NCBI GenBank assembly: GCA_003669055.1
Contig: RAYB01000017.1
Span: 1-64,000 of the forward strand
Origin: a bacterium 1XD21-70
Lineage (GTDB): Bacteria; Bacillota; Clostridia; Lachnospirales; Lachnospiraceae
Length of the DNA stretch: 64,000 bases
Direction of reading: 5' to 3'
The position numbers and the translations under genes were made by a program. The first letter of the stretch is position 1. The number at the start of each line of letters is the position of its first letter. The notes below the pieces were generated by a model. The model was given only the letters and a program-made list of their open reading frames with translations, made no database searches and was not told where the DNA came from. Shown here piece by piece: positions 8,156-16,026 of the stretch.

Positions 8156-9271
8156 TCATTCTAAAATTCTTCTAAACTTTCTAGCTAAAGGTGCAATTTT
8201 ATTCAAAACGGAATGTGGATAATCCGTTTGTCTTTTAGGTGAAAGGCTAATATATTTTTCTAATTGCTCTACGGAGATATTCATAAAATCAGCGATGACT
8301 TTTTTGTCTTTTTGAAGTAATTCATCAGAAATATACAGTGGTTCTTTTAATTTTCTTAATGCTTCCTCTCGCGTCATTTGGCCAGACACAATTAAACTAG
8401 AAAAATGAGACTTTCTTTTATCAATACCAAATTTCACTGGCAAATAATAACATTGGAGAAACCTAGTTAAAATTGATTCATAATGTTTCCCGCCATAATA
8501 TTGATAATCACAAAAATTTTCCAACTCTTTAATGCAATTTTCCAAATCATATGATAAATAATTCAAAGGTCTTAAATGCTTAAGCTTTGATATAAAATTC
8601 CAATTTATATATCTATCAATCAATGAAATAAATTCTATATTTCTAATTATTACCTCTCCAAACTTGTTCTGTAAAGCGACAATATGCTTCTTATCGCAAA
8701 AATCCACGCCATTAGACCTTTCCAGAATACTTTCGTGAGCAATGTTATTCCCATCCAGCAAATACTTAATATGGTTCTTCCTACCATATTCATCCATCGA
8801 TTTCACAATCAAATTATCCTGGACAAATGCCAAATTTGGGACTGATGCTTTAAATAATGTTTTTAATAAATCGGCATACTCTGTATGGTCAGGTTTTACT
8901 GTAATAAGAGGGACTCCTGTCTTATCAATTAAATTTTTAATATTTTGAATTGCTATTGGATTATCTAACCCATCATCAATATGTACTGCTAACATTCTCA
9001 ATCCATATTGATAACCAAGATAAAGAATATATGAACTGTCTACACCTCCAGAGATCCCTATTAAACAATCATATTTATCTTCTTTGCAATCATGCTTTAT
9101 TTGATTAATCAGTTTTTCTAGTTTTCTTTTTCCTGTACTATTAGGAAAATATACTGTTGGCATACGTTTAAGTACATCTGTGCAATAATTGCAATATCCT
9201 CTTCTGTCAAACCTTATTGTTTTATCAGATTTATTATCCATTATACATCTTACGCATCTTTGAAATTTCAT
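8156..9271 (-). CDS. wbpG: N-acetyl sugar amidotransferase, WbpG family
   Basis: The 371-residue protein starts with a cysteine pair motif (CVRCIMDN, then CNYCTD) and has the PP-loop ATP pyrophosphatase motif ISGGVDSSY near residue 75, which adenylates a carboxyl group. This is the layout of WbpG/PseA-type amidotransferases that turn a uronic acid or acetamido group into an amide or acetamidino group. In Pseudomonas aeruginosa WbpG works with HisH/HisF-like partners that supply ammonia; neither is present in this window. The gene overlaps the upstream GT4 gene by 4 bases. Family assignment is strong; the exact product is not known. Confidence 0.85.
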   Translation of the reverse strand: MKFQRCVRCIMDNKSDKTIRFDRRGYCNYCTDVLKRMPTVYFPNSTGKRKLEKLINQIKHDCKEDKYDCLIGISGGVDSSYILYLGYQYGLRMLAVHIDDGLDNPIAIQNIKNLIDKTGVPLITVKPDHTEYADLLKTLFKASVPNLAFVQDNLIVKSMDEYGRKNHIKYLLDGNNIAHESILERSNGVDFCDKKHIVALQNKFGEVIIRNIEFISLIDRYINWNFISKLKHLRPLNYLSYDLENCIKELENFCDYQYYGGKHYESILTRFLQCYYLPVKFGIDKRKSHFSSLIVSGQMTREEALRKLKEPLYISDELLQKDKKVIADFMNISVEQLEKYISLSPKRQTDYPHSVLNKIAPLARKFRRILE

Positions 9272-10533
9272 CTTTTCTCTACTCTTTCAATGATTTCACT
9301 CATTAATTTTTCAAATTTATTATTAATCACCAATACATCAAAATCCTTATTGAAGCATTTCTTTGCTTTAACTCCCATACTTTTTGATTTTTCTGGATTT
9401 ACGATCAAACTTTTTATTACTTTTTTTAAAGAATTTTGATCTTTTTCTCTATAAACTAAGCCAATTCTATATTTCTCTATATACTTCTTTGAAAACCCTG
9501 TGAGAGAAGAAACAACTGGCAATCCTCCGGACATATACTTAACAATCTTATTACCAAATGCATTTTTAAAATCGTCCCAATTTTTATATGGATATAATCC
9601 AGCATTTCCTATGCTAAATAAACTTTGAATTTGATATTTGTCACACCATCCTGCGAATATAATGTTTTTGCTGTTGGCCGCTAACTTTTTATAATTCTCC
9701 CTCCCATCACCATCACCACATATAATAAGACGAAAATCCGGATATTCTTTTGATATCCCTTTTGCCGCTTCTATACAAGTTGAAAGATCAAGAGAATTAC
9801 TACTTAATGTTCCAACAAAACACAAGTTCCATGTTGATTTATTTACCCCTAATAAATTCCACTTTTCTAATGCCAATTTCAATTCTTCCTGATTATCTGC
9901 TAAATTGCTTGTGCTTCCAATATAAATAACCTGATCCATTCTAGTTTTCTTCCGATGAGCTCTTTGTAATCCCCATTGTACCATTGATGGAACCACCCCA
10001 ATAATGGCATCGGCTCTTTTCATCACATAATTTGCTTGAATATCCAGCGGAAACAATCCCATCCTAACAATTTTATGCATATTTTGTGGAAAAGCGCGCA
10101 CAAATATATCTGGCCATAAATCCCTCACATCTACAATTAATGGAATATTATTTTTTTTTGCATAATGTTCTGCCTCTATACAAAATTGCACTATTGGGTA
10201 TGAACAAAGAATAATATCTGGCTGCTCCTCTTCCTCGCAATGTTTTCTGAATTCAATCCCTAAGTTATGATGATATATAAGCCGTTGCAAAGATATATTT
10301 TTCTTATATGAGACTTGTGAATGAAGTAGAATCAGTTTCTCATGTCCAGAAATTTGGATTTTCTTATAACAATTTGAATAATAATCCTTACTTCCATGAA
10401 TAAATGTGGAAGACCACCAGACAACATTATGTCCGTTTTGAGAAAGTGATTCTGCAAGAAGCCCCATCCTCATCAATACTGCCCCCTCTTCGACCGGAAG
10501 AGGTTCTCCCTCACAAAGTATCCATACCTTCAA
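9268..10533 (-). CDS. Glycosyltransferase family 4
   Basis: The 421-residue protein has two Rossmann-like halves. The N-terminal half contains IVDVRDLWPDIF near residue 135, a mark of the WbuB/WbpH-like GT4 group. The C-terminal donor domain has LIICGDGDGRENYKKLA, followed by the region around YPYKNWDDFKNAFGNKIVKY that corresponds to the E-x7-E-type donor-sugar site. It probably adds the second sugar to the lipid-linked unit started by the adjacent phosphoglycosyl transferase, whose gene ends 4 bases upstream. It overlaps wbpG by 4 bases. Donor and acceptor cannot be read from the sequence. AT-rich. Confidence 0.85.
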   Translation of the reverse strand: MKVWILCEGEPLPVEEGAVLMRMGLLAESLSQNGHNVVWWSSTFIHGSKDYYSNCYKKIQISGHEKLILLHSQVSYKKNISLQRLIYHHNLGIEFRKHCEEEEQPDIILCSYPIVQFCIEAEHYAKKNNIPLIVDVRDLWPDIFVRAFPQNMHKIVRMGLFPLDIQANYVMKRADAIIGVVPSMVQWGLQRAHRKKTRMDQVIYIGSTSNLADNQEELKLALEKWNLLGVNKSTWNLCFVGTLSSNSLDLSTCIEAAKGISKEYPDFRLIICGDGDGRENYKKLAANSKNIIFAGWCDKYQIQSLFSIGNAGLYPYKNWDDFKNAFGNKIVKYMSGGLPVVSSLTGFSKKYIEKYRIGLVYREKDQNSLKKVIKSLIVNPEKSKSMGVKAKKCFNKDFDVLVINNKFEKLMSEIIERVEKR

Positions 10534-10537
10534 ACTA

Positions 10538-11230
10538 TTATCCCCTCTCTTTTCCTAAAACAGCAAATATTGTCTTAATCATTGTTGTTGCCTCTCCAAA
10601 AAGAGAAAATGTTCTCATCTGTTCTAGATTAATCCTCATTTTTTCTGGAAGAATATAATCAATATAAATTTTATCAATATCATTCCCAGATTTTAATAAA
10701 TTTTCTTCATCTTTATATTGAATTGATGCTTTACTTGTTAATCCTGCAGGTAATAATAAAGTTGCCCGCATCTCAGGGCTATATTTTCTTACATACTTAG
10801 CCACTTCAGGTCTAACTCCCACAAAACTCATATTACCTAATATAATATCTATCAATTGTGGGAATTCATCTAATCTATATTTTCGTAGTATTCTTCCTAT
10901 TTTGGTCACGCGGTTATCTCCAGACAATGTTAATGTTGGACCATTTTTTTCTGCACTGCTCTCCATAGTCCGAAATTTATGAATTTTAAATTTTCTACCA
11001 TAAGTTGTAATTCGCTCTTGCCTATACAATACAGAACCAGGAGAATCTATGCGTATTAAAATTGCTATCATAATCATAAGAGGACTAAATACAATTAACA
11101 TTCCCGATGCTGTTACAAGGTCAAATATCCTTTTAATAACAAGTTCCAATCGGTGCTTTTGTAAAATATCATAATATTCTTTAACTTCAGGCTTTTTCAT
11201 GAATGTAGGCAAGTTATCCCATTTTTTCAT
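10538..11230 (-). CDS. Phosphoglycosyl transferase (bacterial sugar transferase, PglC/WcaJ type)
   Basis: The 230-residue protein has one hydrophobic re-entrant segment (about residues 38-60). The conserved core follows: YRQERITTYGRKFKIHKFRTM, with the Lys-Phe-Arg-Thr-Met element, then RKYRLDEFPQL with the Asp-Glu catalytic dyad, and VGVRPEV. These enzymes transfer a phospho-sugar from a UDP-sugar to undecaprenyl phosphate, the first committed step of a lipid-linked glycan. It is the only initiating enzyme in the locus and lies directly downstream of an aminotransferase, suggesting that an amino or acetamido sugar is the first residue. About 30 residues longer at the N-terminus than minimal PglC. 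Confidence 0.9.
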   Translation of the reverse strand: MKKWDNLPTFMKKPEVKEYYDILQKHRLELVIKRIFDLVTASGMLIVFSPLMIMIAILIRIDSPGSVLYRQERITTYGRKFKIHKFRTMESSAEKNGPTLTLSGDNRVTKIGRILRKYRLDEFPQLIDIILGNMSFVGVRPEVAKYVRKYSPEMRATLLLPAGLTSKASIQYKDEENLLKSGNDIDKIYIDYILPEKMRINLEQMRTFSLFGEATTMIKTIFAVLGKERG

Positions 11231-11315
11231 TTCTCACCTCATATAATTGTATCTTAATGAAACATAAAAAGTATGAGTCAGCAAATATCTTTGCTTCAAT
11301 TCCCATACTTTTTAA

Positions 11316-12647
11316 TCATAGAACATATTCTTTTATAACCTCTTTAAATTTTATCACTACATACTCAACATCCTCATCTGACAATAGGGTATGAAGAGGA
11401 AGTGTAATCAGATTTTCAAAATATTTATATGCATTTGGAAAATCTTTTATATCTGCCCTGAATCTTTTATATGCTGTCATCATTGGCAACGGTTTATAGT
11501 GGACATTACAGGCTATTCCATTTTCTGCCATTTTTTCAATAATTTCTGACCGTTGTATAGAATTGATACCAGGAATACGTACAAAATAGAGATGATTACT
11601 GCTCTGACCAGCTATTGTACTATGATTGAGATGTTTTATCCCCAACTCATCACACATAATATCATACTGTTCTATTATTTGTTTTCGTCTTTTCAGAAGT
11701 TCTGGATATCTGTCTAATTGCCGTAAACCAATAGCAGCTATAATATCTGTCATATTGCACTTATACCATGGACCTATAATATCATACTCCCACATTCCAG
11801 GTTTGTTTTTAGCCAATGCATCCTTGTTTTGTCCATGAAGAGATAACAGCTGAAAAAATTTATATATTTCTGCATTATCCACACCAGGAATTGGTCTCCA
11901 GGTTGAGGCTCCACCCTCAGCTGTTGTAAAATTCTTTACTGCATGGAAACTGAAACTTGTAAAATCAGCAATAGTTCCTGCATTCATTACTTTCCCATTA
12001 ATATTACGTGATGCCCCTAAGGCGTGTGCGCTATCGGCAAAAACAGCAATCCTCCCTATGCTTTTCTGGATTCTTGTATTTAAGTCACATAATTCGTTAC
12101 TATAATCATCTAGAGCAATAAATAAATCCCGCTTTCTTTTAATCACCTCAAATATTTTTTCATAATCACAAATAATACCTGCCAAATCAACAGTAATAAT
12201 CGCTTTCGTTCGGCTACTAATTACTCTCCCCAATGCCTCATAATCCATTTCTGGAATATGTGTGTCGTCTGAACCATCTGGTTTTATTGTATCCACAAAA
12301 ATAATTTTTGCACCACAATGAATGGCAGCAGATGCTGACGCAGTATAGGTATATGCAGGAACAATAACTTCATCTCCTTCTTTAATACCAAATATGCGAA
12401 GATTCAATTCTTCTGCCGCTGTTGCTGAATTAAGGCATACAACACGATTACTATATTTCTCCATAGCTTCAAGAGTATCTACATTAACATTATTATCTCC
12501 TGATTCTATATAGGCAGCTAAACGACGTTCCAATTTTTTTGTACGTGGTCCTGTAGTTATCCATCCGGAGCCAAGCACATCAACCACTTCTTCTATTTCA
12601 TGGCTACTAATATCTGGTGGGCTAAAAGAAATTGTCCGTTTCTCCAT
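11316..12647 (-). CDS. Sugar aminotransferase, DegT/DnrJ/EryC1 family (long form, 443 aa)
   Basis: The PLP-dependent enzyme begins with SFSPPDISSHEIEEV and GSGWITTGPRT, typical of the family. LNSATAAEELNLR corresponds to the phosphate-binding turn, ADSAHALGA carries the Asp that contacts the ring, and SFHAVKNFTTAEGGA carries the Schiff-base Lys. At 443 residues it is longer than typical relatives (about 370-390), with extra sequence near 60-75 and 145-200. It is the first structural gene after loaP and precedes the phosphoglycosyl transferase, so it likely makes the amino sugar that starts the glycan (a bacillosamine-type 4-amino sugar is one option). This is the third DegT-family gene in the locus; substrate unproven. 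Confidence 0.87.
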   Translation of the reverse strand: MEKRTISFSPPDISSHEIEEVVDVLGSGWITTGPRTKKLERRLAAYIESGDNNVNVDTLEAMEKYSNRVVCLNSATAAEELNLRIFGIKEGDEVIVPAYTYTASASAAIHCGAKIIFVDTIKPDGSDDTHIPEMDYEALGRVISSRTKAIITVDLAGIICDYEKIFEVIKRKRDLFIALDDYSNELCDLNTRIQKSIGRIAVFADSAHALGASRNINGKVMNAGTIADFTSFSFHAVKNFTTAEGGASTWRPIPGVDNAEIYKFFQLLSLHGQNKDALAKNKPGMWEYDIIGPWYKCNMTDIIAAIGLRQLDRYPELLKRRKQIIEQYDIMCDELGIKHLNHSTIAGQSSNHLYFVRIPGINSIQRSEIIEKMAENGIACNVHYKPLPMMTAYKRFRADIKDFPNAYKYFENLITLPLHTLLSDEDVEYVVIKFKEVIKEYVL

Positions 12648-12674
12648 GTCATACTTATCTCCCTTTTTACTAAA

Positions 12675-12690
12675 TCAATTGAACAATTGA
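12675..12690 (-). other. Short inverted repeat between loaP and the first glycan gene
   Basis: TCAATTG and CAATTGA are separated by two bases in the 97-base loaP-aminotransferase gap. The hairpin would be weak and AT-rich, with no clear U-run. It could be a small operator or chance in AT-rich DNA. It marks roughly where base composition shifts from GC-rich (loaP) to AT-rich (glycan genes). Confidence 0.3.
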
Positions 12691-12744
12691 ATTTTCTTGA
12701 CTCTCACAGTCTACAAAAAACACATATCAGTGAAACAAAAAACT

Positions 12745-13251
12745 TCACACTCTCCCCACAATCTCCAACCCCACTGCCACCTCCTGCACCCTCCCAAACA
12801 TATGCATCTCCACCAACGCCGTCCGCTTATGCCGGTCGATCTTGCGGATCACGGTTTCCAGCCCTTCCAGAGGGCCGTCCATAATCATCACCCGGTCTCC
12901 CTCCAGATACCCGGTAGACATGGCAACTAACCGATCCTCATTGAGCAGACGCTCCAGCACCCGCAGATCCTCGTCGATCACTGACGTCCATTTCTCCCCT
13001 GTCCCCAAAAGTTTTGTCAGTTCCGGCACATGCTTGAGTTCCATATAGAATTTTTCGATTTCCTTCGTCTCCACGAACACATATCCGGGAAACAAAAGCG
13101 CCTGGACTATATGCCAGGCGCCTGCGTACTTCTTTTTCTGTTCATATCTTGGTAAAAAGCATTCCCCAAGGCTGGAGTCTGCCACATACTGGCGGATCAT
13201 GGAAATAGTATCCCCTTCCCTTCCGGTCCGCACCTGCATAACATACCACAT
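12745..13251 (-). CDS. loaP: LoaP-type NusG paralogue, transcription antiterminator
   Basis: The predicted 168-residue protein has an NGN domain (start MWYVMQVRTGREGD, then LFPGYVFVET) and a C-terminal KOW domain (EGDRVMIMDGPLEG). LoaP proteins are specialised NusG homologues that let RNA polymerase read through terminators in long exopolysaccharide or antibiotic operons. The frame is open for 29 more codons upstream, but the ATG at 13251 has GGAGG seven bases before it and opens the NGN fold, so it is chosen. It lies at the head of the 13-kb glycan locus, in the same direction, 97 bases before the first aminotransferase. RfaH is the less likely alternative in a Firmicute. Confidence 0.88.
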   Translation of the reverse strand: MWYVMQVRTGREGDTISMIRQYVADSSLGECFLPRYEQKKKYAGAWHIVQALLFPGYVFVETKEIEKFYMELKHVPELTKLLGTGEKWTSVIDEDLRVLERLLNEDRLVAMSTGYLEGDRVMIMDGPLEGLETVIRKIDRHKRTALVEMHMFGRVQEVAVGLEIVGRV

Positions 13252-13359
13252 AACGTTCCTCCAGTTGATAAACCGGGAACTGTGTCTGAAAATGGGTATG
13301 CTTCGCCATTCGCCACAAAAAATGTCACGACAGGGCAAAACAATATAACCTCAAACACA

Positions 13360-13387
13360 GTTAAACGCGGCCACGCGACGATTTAAC
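13360..13387 (-). promoter_or_regulatory. Leader hairpin upstream of loaP, candidate LoaP recognition element
   Basis: On the minus strand GTTAAA pairs with TTTAAC (outer six base pairs), then a one-sided four-base bulge TCGT, then CGCG pairs with CGCG around the loop TGGC. It lies about 20 bases after the expected transcription start of the -10 box at 13415-13420 and more than 100 bases before the loaP ATG. No U-run follows, so it is not a terminator. LoaP homologues are known to bind a small hairpin in the leader RNA of the operons they control. The match is by position and shape, not by comparison of sequences. Confidence 0.5.
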
Positions 13388-13414
13388 TTTGATTGATTTT
13401 ATTTACTATCGCTC

Positions 13415-13420
13415 ATTATA
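13415..13420 (-). promoter_or_regulatory. -10 box of a putative loaP/glycan-operon promoter
   Basis: The minus strand reads TATAAT here, a full consensus match, in an AT-rich gap between the lipase gene and loaP. No convincing -35 hexamer is found at 16-18 bases (the sequence there is close to ATTTAC). Transcription would start near 13408 and give a leader of about 155 bases ahead of loaP. Confidence 0.5.
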
Positions 13421-13507
13421 CCATACAATCCCCAAAAGTAAATAGACAAATTTCCCCATTGCACGGTAAACGCAAGCTTTTGACCTTCAGCTATTGGATC
13501 TCCCCAT

Positions 13508-14737
13508 CTAAAACCCCTGCTCTGCCAGTTCCTTTACCAGCTGGATATAAAACTCCAAAACCTGGAAACCGCGGTAATCTTCCCTGGTAAGGTCAATCAT
13601 ATCCCCATGGGAGATCCCTCTTAGGTAGCGGTTTTTCACCACTCCCTTAAAGTTCGTCCATTGTGCGGATTCCACGGTTACCAGGCCGTCATTTTCTGCA
13701 TCCAGTGCCTTTAAAATCCAGTAGGGGATACACAAAAGCTTGCTGCTAAGCCCATGTTTCATTATGCTGGCATAGCTTTGGTACCACACCCCTTCGGCAT
13801 CCGGGTAATGCCGGTTGAACTCCTCGGCATAAGCGCAGGAAAGCTGGCGGCTGGCCACGTAAGCGTTAGGGTTTTTGTCCCCCAGCCAGCCGAAATACCG
13901 GTCGATCTGGCGGCAAACCAGGCGGTAAACCGGCTCCGGGAGCCGCATCAGAAATTCTACCAGGGCTGACCCACGGTGCGGGGTGTTGATCGTCGTCAAG
14001 GTAGCCACATAAGGCGCCATCGACAGGCCGCTGATTAAATAGCGCGAATCCAGCCCGCCCTTGGAATGGGCGATGATATTTACCTTCCCTGCGCCGCTCT
14101 CCTCCAGGATCTCCTGGATTTTCCCTTGCAGGATCTTAGCATTGTCCTCGACCGTCCCCCAGGCTTCCTGGTGCCCGTAGTAAACCCTGGCACCGTTCCT
14201 TGCCAGTTCCCTGGGGATCCGCCCCCAGTAATTAAAATAATGGAAGTCCCGGAAACCCACGCCATGCACCAGCATAAGCGGATAGCGTGTCCGGCAGACC
14301 TGGCACTCTGCCCGCACATCGTCCAGGCGGATCTTGTGCAGGCTATGGTCGATCTCCTGGCGCGCCAGCCCCCTCACATACCATGCCAGCCCATAATTGA
14401 AAACCGGGATCCAGAGCATGCCCCAGACAATCACCCGCTTCATGATCCGCAGCCTTTTGCAGATAATGCAGAGCCAGAGCAAGGAAGAAAACATCCCCAG
14501 GTAGCACAAAAGGAATGCCAAGAGCGAGACGATGGATGCCCAGTGCCCAAGATAGCCGAAAAAATCCCGAAAAATGTCAAATTTCCTCATCTGTGAAGCC
14601 ATCCAGAAACCGCTAAGCGGCACCAGCACCAGAAATATCGTCAGCACTCCTGCCAGGAAACGCAAAAGCAGTAAATGCAGCCGCCCGGCCACGTCCATAG
14701 CCGTCCCCACAGCGGCATCCAGCTTTTTCTGATTCAT
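13508..14737 (-). CDS. Membrane-anchored alpha/beta-hydrolase, lipase-like
   Basis: The 409-residue protein has three N-terminal membrane helices (about 22-46, 61-87, 102-122) and then a cytoplasmic or extracellular hydrolase domain. LMLVHGVGFRD carries the oxyanion-hole segment and IIAHSKGGLD holds the nucleophile Ser225 in the A-H-S-K-G elbow common to bacterial triacylglycerol lipases. TINTPHRGS is the following conserved strand, and a late His (ISHGD, about residue 375) could complete the triad. Its start overlaps the stop of the pseudouridine synthase gene by 4 bases. The hydrolase fold is confident; ester versus phospholipid substrate is unknown. Confidence 0.8.
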   Translation of the reverse strand: MNQKKLDAAVGTAMDVAGRLHLLLLRFLAGVLTIFLVLVPLSGFWMASQMRKFDIFRDFFGYLGHWASIVSLLAFLLCYLGMFSSLLWLCIICKRLRIMKRVIVWGMLWIPVFNYGLAWYVRGLARQEIDHSLHKIRLDDVRAECQVCRTRYPLMLVHGVGFRDFHYFNYWGRIPRELARNGARVYYGHQEAWGTVEDNAKILQGKIQEILEESGAGKVNIIAHSKGGLDSRYLISGLSMAPYVATLTTINTPHRGSALVEFLMRLPEPVYRLVCRQIDRYFGWLGDKNPNAYVASRQLSCAYAEEFNRHYPDAEGVWYQSYASIMKHGLSSKLLCIPYWILKALDAENDGLVTVESAQWTNFKGVVKNRYLRGISHGDMIDLTREDYRGFQVLEFYIQLVKELAEQGF

Positions 14738-15948
14738 CCCGTCTGCCCCTTCCTGGTTTTGGCAGAACCCTTCTTGCCTGCTGCCGTTTGCCCTTCCCTG
14801 GTTTTGCCAGAACCCTTCTTGCCTGTGGCCGTCTGCCCTTCCCTGGTTTTGCCAGAACCCTTCTTGCCTGCTGCCGTCTGCCCTTCCCTGGTTTTGGCAG
14901 AATCCTTCTTGCCTGCTGCCGTCTTCCCCTTCCCTGTAGCTGCCTCTGCAGCTGCCTCCCAGTCAAGCCCCGCAAACATCCTCCCAAACTCCCCCGGAAC
15001 CGGCGCTGTAAACTGTTTCCCGCTTAATCCGGACAGGGGCTCAGGCATTGCCGGGAATACCATCTGGAATGAGTGGAGCATCTGGCTGCATACTTTGTAT
15101 TTCTTTTTCACCTCTGCATTTGCCCCGGGATCCCCGTATTTGTAATCTCCGGCAATCGGATACCCCGCTGCCGCCAGATGCGCCCGGATCTGGTGTGTTT
15201 TCCCGGTAATCAGCTTTACCTTCAAGAGGGTATAGCCATCCTCGTAGTACAGGGGTTCATACTCTGTGCAGATTTCTGCCCCGGCCTTCCTGCCGTCTTT
15301 GCCCGTCCCTGTCCCCCCCGTCCCCAACTCAACCGACACCTGGTTCGTCCTCCCGGCTTTTGTCAGGATCCCCCGGATCTGCTGCTTTTCCTGAACCCTC
15401 CCCCGAACCGCGCAGAGGTAGTATTTATGCAGCGAACGGTCTTTTAACACCTTAGACAATGCCTGCAGCCCGGCCAGCGATTTCCCGGCTGCCACCAGCC
15501 CGCTGGTGTTCCTGTCCAGGCGGTTGCAGACAGAAGGGCGGAAGCTGCGCAGCTGTTCCCTGGTCAGCTGCCCGGAAGACAAAAGGTAGCTGGTCACATA
15601 CTCCACCAATGACTCGTCCGTGTCCTTTGCTTTCTGGGAAAGCATCCCTGCCGGTTTGTTTACCAGCAGGACATGCCCGTCCTCATACAGGATATCCAGG
15701 GCTTTTTCCTGCACCTTCTGCACCTTCACCTGGGAAAACTTCTCGATCGTCTCATCTGCCAGGAACAGGCGGATCTCGTCCCCTTCCTTAAGCCGCTCCG
15801 AGCCATCACATTTCCTGCCGTTGAGGGTGATGTTTTTCTTGCGCATCATCTTGTACAAAAATCCCTTCCCGGCAAGGTTAAAATATTTCCCCAACAGCTT
15901 ATCAAGCCTCTGCCCGGCCTCGTTTTGGTTTACCTCAATACTCTGCAT
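14734..15948 (-). CDS. RluA-family rRNA/tRNA pseudouridine synthase with a basic tandem-repeat tail
   Basis: The 404-residue protein has an N-terminal S4 RNA-binding domain (about 10-70) and a pseudouridine synthase domain (about 85-315). The catalytic Asp is in CNRLDRNTSGLV and the domain ends with GKTHQIRAHLA and GDYKYGDP. Typical RluC/RluD proteins end near residue 300-320. This one continues for about 80 residues rich in Lys, Gly, Ala and Thr, including four near-identical 15-residue repeats. The tail may add non-specific RNA affinity. Enzyme family is certain; which uridines are modified is not. Confidence 0.92.
   Translation of the reverse strand: MQSIEVNQNEAGQRLDKLLGKYFNLAGKGFLYKMMRKKNITLNGRKCDGSERLKEGDEIRLFLADETIEKFSQVKVQKVQEKALDILYEDGHVLLVNKPAGMLSQKAKDTDESLVEYVTSYLLSSGQLTREQLRSFRPSVCNRLDRNTSGLVAAGKSLAGLQALSKVLKDRSLHKYYLCAVRGRVQEKQQIRGILTKAGRTNQVSVELGTGGTGTGKDGRKAGAEICTEYEPLYYEDGYTLLKVKLITGKTHQIRAHLAAAGYPIAGDYKYGDPGANAEVKKKYKVCSQMLHSFQMVFPAMPEPLSGLSGKQFTAPVPGEFGRMFAGLDWEAAAEAATGKGKTAAGKKDSAKTREGQTAAGKKGSGKTREGQTATGKKGSGKTREGQTAAGKKGSAKTRKGQTG
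14740..14919 (-). repeat. Four tandem 45-bp coding repeats in the RluA-family gene
   Basis: Four in-frame copies of 45 bp encode the unit KTREGQT followed by AAGKKGS or close variants (residues 344-403). Copies differ by single substitutions (Asp/Gly, Ala/Gly, Ala/Thr, Glu/Lys). The very high identity suggests recent expansion by slippage or unequal exchange, so copy number could vary between strains. Confidence 0.9.
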
Positions 15949-16026
15949 GCCAAGCCTCCCGTTTCCCTTTGTCTTCCTTATCCTCTTTCCGGCAGTTGGG
16001 CCTGCCTTTGCTCCCTGTCCTTTTCT

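Noticed and set aside
12745-13338. A longer LoaP protein starting at 13338
   Set aside because: The extra 29 residues do not belong to an NGN domain and no ribosome site precedes that ATG, whereas the ATG at 13251 has GGAGG.
14740-14919. Tandem repeats that might look like a CRISPR array
   Set aside because: The units are contiguous, in frame and without spacers; they encode a protein tail.
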